NCBI RefSeq assembly: GCF_028867935.1
Contig: NZ_JAPQNS010000002.1
Coordinates: 248,001-312,000, forward strand
Length of the DNA: 64,000 nucleotides
DNA from: Flavobacterium sp. SUN052
Lineage (GTDB): Bacteria > Bacteroidota > Bacteroidia > Flavobacteriales > Flavobacteriaceae
Direction of reading: 5' to 3'
Under the pieces are notes generated by a model that saw only the letters and a list, made by a program, of their open reading frames with translations, did not search any database and had not been told where the DNA came from. The stretch's first letter is position 1. Each line of letters starts with the position of its first letter. This document shows positions 60,587 through 64,000 of the stretch, one piece after another. The translations under genes and the position numbers were made by a program.

Positions 60587-61378
60587 ATGATTTTCATTGA
60601 CACGCACGCGCATATTTACGATAAACAATTCGGGTTGGAACGCTACACTGGTGGCACCGAAGGAATGCTTCAGAATGCCCTCAGTCAGCAAGTGGAGCAA
60701 GTTTGGATGCCTAATTGCGACTCCGAAACAATACCCGGCATGATGGCTCTGGCCAGTCGCTTTCCCGACCGGTGCCTGCCCATGATGGGCCTCCATCCGA
60801 CCTACGTCAACGAGACTATGGAGATGGAATTAACGGTAGCCGAAAGCCAGTTGAACAAGCACAAATTCATTGCTGTTGGCGAAATTGGGCTAGATTTCTA
60901 CTGGGACATGACCCACGTCGACCGCCAGTTCGAGGCATTCCGGATTCAGTTGGAGTGGGCTTCGCAACGCAATCTATTCGTATCGATGCACACCCGCTCT
61001 GGTCATGACCGGAACGCCTTCGCCGAAGCCGCTGACCTAATCGAGACACTGTCTTTGCCAAACGTTAAAGGCATTTTTCATTGCTTTGTTGGTACGTTGG
61101 ATGAAGCCCAACGCGCCATCGAGATGGGCTTCCTGTTGGGTATTGGGGGAGTCTCAACGTTCAAAAATGGCGGATTGGACAAAGTGTTGCCTCATATTGA
61201 TCTTCGCCATATAGTACTGGAAACAGACAGCCCGTACCTCGCTCCCATCCCGCACCGGGGCAAGCGCAACGAACCCGCCTATATTCCACTTGTGGCCGCT
61301 CGGGTGGCCGAACTGATGGGTGTTTCAGTGGAGACCGTAGCCCAACAAACAACAGCAAACGCACAAGGGCTATTATGA
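60587..61378 (+). CDS. tatD: TatD-family metal-dependent hydrolase (DNase)
   Basis: A 263-residue TIM-barrel hydrolase. ATG 60587 (MIFIDTHAHIYDKQF) gives the conserved start; an ATG at 60527 lies in the upstream repeat. Metal ligands: HxH at H7/H9, Glu in VGEIGLDFYWD (about 92), His in SMHTRSG (about 128), His in GIFHCFVG (about 160) and Asp in LETDSPYLAP (about 210). TatD enzymes are 3'-5' exonucleases or deoxyribonucleases of the cytoplasm. Translation couples to ansA through an ATGA overlap (61375-61378). A leaderless promoter is likely. Confidence 0.93.
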   Translation: MIFIDTHAHIYDKQFGLERYTGGTEGMLQNALSQQVEQVWMPNCDSETIPGMMALASRFPDRCLPMMGLHPTYVNETMEMELTVAESQLNKHKFIAVGEIGLDFYWDMTHVDRQFEAFRIQLEWASQRNLFVSMHTRSGHDRNAFAEAADLIETLSLPNVKGIFHCFVGTLDEAQRAIEMGFLLGIGGVSTFKNGGLDKVLPHIDLRHIVLETDSPYLAPIPHRGKRNEPAYIPLVAARVAELMGVSVETVAQQTTANAQGLL

Positions 61379-62460
61379 TTCGCATCAATCCTGCACTTCC
61401 TCACAAACCCCGCGTATCGGTACTGGTCATTTATACAGGTGGAACACTCGGCATGGTCTATGACCGTGGTACTGGCCAACTTATACCCTTCAATTTTGAG
61501 CAGGTCCTCGACCGGGTTCCCGAAATTCATCGGCTCGATTTTGAGATTGACCTGATTACCCTACCCGACGTTATCGACTCGTCGAACATGAATCCGGAGA
61601 TCTGGGCCGATTTGGCTCGTACTATTCAGCAGCATTACACCTCATACGACAGTTTCGTGATTTTGCACGGTACTGATACAATGGCTTATACAGCGTCAGC
61701 GCTGAGTTTTATGCTGTGTAATCTGCACAAACCCGTGATTCTGACAGGGGCTCAATTGCCCATCGGCGTGGCCCGTACCGATGCCCGTGAAAATTTCATT
61801 ACAGCTCTGGAAATTGCGGCCGCCGTGGAGACGGCAGCAGTGGACGCAGCAGAGGTAAACAACCAGCCGATGGTACCCGAAGTCTGTGTGTATTTCAACT
61901 CGGCACTGCTACGGGGGAATCGGTCAACCAAGCAGGAGAGCGTTCATTTCAACGCATTTCACTCCGAAAACTACCCACATCTGGCTATGGCCGGGGTTCG
62001 AATTGAATATAACCGGCCCTTTATTCGCCCCTACGAACCTGATCGAGACTTAACGGTTCATACGACGATGGACCCGAATGTGGCTATTCTAAAACTGTTT
62101 CCAGGCATTACCGAGCAAGTTGTTCGAGCCGTTCTGGAGATACCGGGATTGCGGGGGGTAGTGCTCGAAACGTTCGGGGCAGGCAATGCACCTACCGCCA
62201 AGTGGTTTTCAGCGGCCTTGAAAGACGCCATCGACAGGGGCATTGTGTTGTTCAACGTATCGCAATGCGAAGGTGGGCGAGTAACACAGGGACAGTACCA
62301 GACCAGCACCCGCTTACAGGAGATCGGTGTAGTGAGCGGCACCGACATCACCACCGAAGCCGCCATCACGAAGCTTATGTTTTTGCTGGGCCAGGAAACC
62401 GATCCGGCGAGGCTCCGCCAGCGATTAGGCGAGCCTATGTGTGGCGAAATGAGTTTGTAA
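61375..62460 (+). CDS. ansA: Type I (cytoplasmic) asparaginase
   Basis: A 361-residue L-asparaginase that hydrolyses asparagine to aspartate and ammonia. Active-site motifs: IYTGGTLGMVYD (T21 is the first nucleophile) and VILHGTDTMAYTASALSFML (about 96-115, with the second Thr and Asp), then TGAQLPIGVARTDAREN. No signal peptide is present, in keeping with the low-affinity cytoplasmic type I enzyme. Compared with E. coli AnsA (about 338 residues) it has a short insert near AAVETAAVDAAEVNNQ. Its start codon overlaps the tatD stop codon by 4 nt. A long palindrome begins 6 nt after the stop codon and may end transcription. Confidence 0.93.
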   Translation: MIRINPALPHKPRVSVLVIYTGGTLGMVYDRGTGQLIPFNFEQVLDRVPEIHRLDFEIDLITLPDVIDSSNMNPEIWADLARTIQQHYTSYDSFVILHGTDTMAYTASALSFMLCNLHKPVILTGAQLPIGVARTDARENFITALEIAAAVETAAVDAAEVNNQPMVPEVCVYFNSALLRGNRSTKQESVHFNAFHSENYPHLAMAGVRIEYNRPFIRPYEPDRDLTVHTTMDPNVAILKLFPGITEQVVRAVLEIPGLRGVVLETFGAGNAPTAKWFSAALKDAIDRGIVLFNVSQCEGGRVTQGQYQTSTRLQEIGVVSGTDITTEAAITKLMFLLGQETDPARLRQRLGEPMCGEMSL

Positions 62461-62465
62461 ACATA

Positions 62466-62566
62466 TGGAACGCTGATGACGCGGATGCTGCCCAACGCAG
62501 ATGACCACTGATCAAAAAAATCTGTGTAAATCCGTGTTGCGCAGCATCCGCGTCATCAGCGTTCCA
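62466..62566. repeat. Inverted repeat, family A (copy 2), 26-bp perfect arms
   Basis: Arms 62466-62491 and 62541-62566 are perfect 26-bp complements. The interior resembles copy 1 at 60464 in reverse orientation. It fills the gap between the convergent ansA and sugar-isomerase-like genes. Confidence 0.85.
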
Positions 62567-62571
62567 ATGTT

Positions 62572-63615
62572 TTAGCTCAGCATCTTGGTGCAGAACTCGA
62601 AACACTTACGTACCTCAGCCACTGAGTTAGAACCTTCTGGGATTTTGTATTCTAACTCTACCGCTGCCGGGAACGTGTACTTCTTTTCGCGCATCAATTT
62701 CAACACATCAGACAATGGCGTATCGCCTTGTCCCCAGGGTAAATTGCCCTTTCCGTTGGCGGGTGTTTGGCGGTCTTTGATGTGCATGCTCGAAATCTTA
62801 TCGTGTTTTTTCGCAATCAAACCCAGCGGATCAGGCTGGCCCGCAGCTATATAGTGGCCAAGGTCGAAGTTCATGGCATTACCCGGCGACTGCGCCAGGG
62901 CCGTATCCCAAAACGTCGGAGTTTGTTGTTCGTGTCCGTGATAGCCCATTCGGATGCCGTGCTTTTGAGCCATCGTGCCTAGCCGGAGTGTCTGGGCATC
63001 GTCGGCCGGATGTTCTACCGTAACCTGATTGGCACCCAAGGCTTTAGCGGCCCGCATACCGTAATCAACATCGGCATCGGTGTTATCTTTACCAAACGCA
63101 TTGGGTTTGAATCCGTAAATTTTCACCCCAGCCTGCTCATACATTTTGCGCACTTTCTCAAACGGAGCCATCGATGCCGACAATCGCCATTTAGCCACTT
63201 CGGCATTGTAGGCTTTCGTTTGCGCATCGGCTTCGGCTAAAGTTTTTTGTTCATCGGCGGTAAGCTCCTGCTTCTGCGAGCGCTTGCGCATCAGCGGAAA
63301 AATGGACCGCATATCAACCGGATTTTTGGGTTTACCCGCAAACGATTCGGCCGGGTCTCCCATCAGTTCAATGGCACTGATGCCACTATCCAATACATAT
63401 TTGAGGGTTGCTTCGGCGCTTTGGTCGGGCATATCCCGGAACGAGTACGTGATGGTTCCAATCTGAACCCCATTGATCAACGAGTTGGGCTTGTTCAAAT
63501 TGCGGATAAGAGCGGGCATTCCAAACAGCTTATTGCTGCCTAAAACGGCACCCGAAACGAGGGCTGTTGTGGCACCCAAAAAGGCCCGGCGCGATTGGTT
63601 ATTGTTTGTTTCCAT
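62572..63615 (-). CDS. Tat-exported sugar phosphate isomerase/epimerase-like protein
   Basis: A 347-residue protein with a twin-arginine signal (SRRAFLGATTALVSGAVLG, about 8-26), followed by a xylose-isomerase-like TIM barrel (AP_endonuc_2). Barrel motifs: IGTITYSFRDMP (about 52), AIELMGDPAESF, VKIYGFKPNAFG, VTVEHPADDAQTLRLG, MGYHGHEQ, NFDLGHYIAAG, MHIKDRQTP and AVELEYKIPEG, which position the metal-binding Glu, Asp, His and Glu. Many homologues in Bacteroidota are annotated as sugar phosphate isomerase/epimerase and their substrate is unproven. Periplasmic location is odd for an isomerase of phosphorylated sugars and suggests another substrate. It ends beside the family A repeat. Confidence 0.9.
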   Translation of the reverse strand: METNNNQSRRAFLGATTALVSGAVLGSNKLFGMPALIRNLNKPNSLINGVQIGTITYSFRDMPDQSAEATLKYVLDSGISAIELMGDPAESFAGKPKNPVDMRSIFPLMRKRSQKQELTADEQKTLAEADAQTKAYNAEVAKWRLSASMAPFEKVRKMYEQAGVKIYGFKPNAFGKDNTDADVDYGMRAAKALGANQVTVEHPADDAQTLRLGTMAQKHGIRMGYHGHEQQTPTFWDTALAQSPGNAMNFDLGHYIAAGQPDPLGLIAKKHDKISSMHIKDRQTPANGKGNLPWGQGDTPLSDVLKLMREKKYTFPAAVELEYKIPEGSNSVAEVRKCFEFCTKMLS

Positions 63616-63681
63616 ATTTATAAAAAGTTTTTGTAAGGCAATCGAATTCTCAATTCTGGGTGTTTAGGGCAAGTTTGAAAA

Positions 63682-63800
63682 TTGCTGACGCGAAGGGCTT
63701 CGACTCCGCTCAGCCTGACTCAAAAATTGACTTAAAACGGACTACTGCTCTCAAGTATACTGTCAGGCTGAGCGGAGTCGAAGCCCACAGGCGTCAGCAA
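63682..63800. repeat. Inverted repeat, family B (25-bp core arms, extended stem)
   Basis: Core arms 63695-63719 and 63762-63786 are 25-bp perfect complements with the word GGCTTCGACTCCGCTCAGCC. Outer arms 63682-63691 and 63791-63800 add 10 bp after a 3-4 nt internal loop. The central loop is 42 nt. Confidence 0.85.
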
Positions 63801-63818
63801 CTCGGCTAAACTTACACT

Positions 63819-64000
63819 CTAATTCTGGGCGAAGATTTTCAGCTGCCTCATCGACCAAGGAATATCTTCATTGTTAGTCCCTTCGTTCAGTTTTAACCGT
63901 AAGAACTTAGCTTTCTGGGCATTAAACGAAATGATATTTTCACCGGCAGTCCCTTTTCCTGAAGGGATTACATCCTGCCAGGTTTTACCATCCAAAGAAG
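63819..64000 (-). CDS. C-terminal end of a discoidin (F5/8 type C)-domain protein, partial
   Basis: An open frame runs from the right edge to TAG at 63819-63821 on the minus strand, giving about 59 residues. They read SLDGKTWQDVIPSGKG, then TAGENIISFNAQKAKFLRLK, then LNEGTNNEDIPWSMRQLKIFAQ. The pattern of SxDGxxW, then ISF...AKFLRLK, then W...L.IF matches the C-terminal half of F5/8 type C carbohydrate-binding domains that end many Bacteroidota glycoside hydrolases and PA14/sugar-dehydrogenase-like proteins. The catalytic part lies beyond the window, so no activity can be assigned. Confidence 0.8.
   Translation of the reverse strand, partial: SLDGKTWQDVIPSGKGTAGENIISFNAQKAKFLRLKLNEGTNNEDIPWSMRQLKIFAQN

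Noticed and set aside
1..64000. CRISPR arrays, prophage, IS elements, integrases or toxin-antitoxin pairs
   Set aside because: No regularly spaced direct repeats, phage structural genes, transposases or integrases were seen; the MORN/YwqK-type protein at 35034 has no toxin partner.

Overview
The window looks like chromosomal DNA of a Cytophagales bacterium, most likely Spirosoma or a close relative. The basis is about 50% GC, three SusC/SusD pairs, the Bacteroidota-type promoter consensus (-33 TTG/TTTG, -7 TAnnTTTG) before many genes, almost no Shine-Dalgarno sequences, and many long intergenic inverted repeats. The genus is inferred from general protein and repeat character, not from a search. 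I see no prophage, insertion sequence, transposase, integrase, CRISPR array or rRNA.

Layout. 1-9.5 kb: a truncated hypothetical gene, a TonB-C protein, nspC (polyamine synthesis), a methyltransferase, a TonB-dependent receptor, an orphan MacB/FtsX-type permease, a secreted amidotransferase-fold protein and a small membrane protein. 9.5-14 kb: a metallophosphoesterase and a long-form ileS. 14.4-20.6 kb: a compact polysaccharide locus (SusC, SusD, GH144-like glucanase). 20.7-26.5 kb: SMP-30 lactonase, stand-alone sufB, an Lrp/AsnC regulator divergent from an unusual tRNA-like RNA, yebC and lysA. 26.6-34.3 kb: PhoD-like phosphatase, fasciclin protein, ECF sigma/anti-sigma/msrB cluster and a class A penicillin-binding protein. 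34.4-37.9 kb (minus): a six-gene run of sigma factor, small membrane protein, CpxP-like protein with collagen-like motif, YHYH lipoprotein, MORN-type lipoprotein and SCO1. 38.1-42.5 kb: GbsR-type regulator with an operator-like palindrome in its promoter, DCC oxidoreductase, FAD oxidoreductase, alpha/beta hydrolase, dinB. 42.7-45.8 kb: two tandem paralogous sigma factors and a sugar-acid dehydratase. 46.3-57.3 kb: a five-gene glycan-uptake operon with two SusC/SusD pairs and a DUF1735 lipoprotein. 57.4-64 kb: hypothetical protein, thioesterase, DUF2147 protein, flavin monooxygenase, tatD-ansA, a Tat-exported sugar isomerase-like protein and the C-terminus of a discoidin-domain protein.

Themes. 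Glycan capture and breakdown dominate (SusCD plus GH144 at 14-21 kb, the double SusCD operon at 46-57 kb, sugar-acid dehydratase and SMP-30 lactonase nearby). Envelope and redox stress form a second theme (two sigma/anti-sigma sets, MsrB, SCO1, CpxP-like, fasciclin). The most notable observations are: -7 boxes placed 3-6 nt before start codons, implying leaderless mRNAs; promoter boxes whose final TTG imitates an in-frame start codon; a palindrome over the GbsR-family promoter; a tRNA-like RNA with its own promoter and terminator and a roughly 90-nt insertion in the variable region; and several distinct families of long intergenic palindromes.
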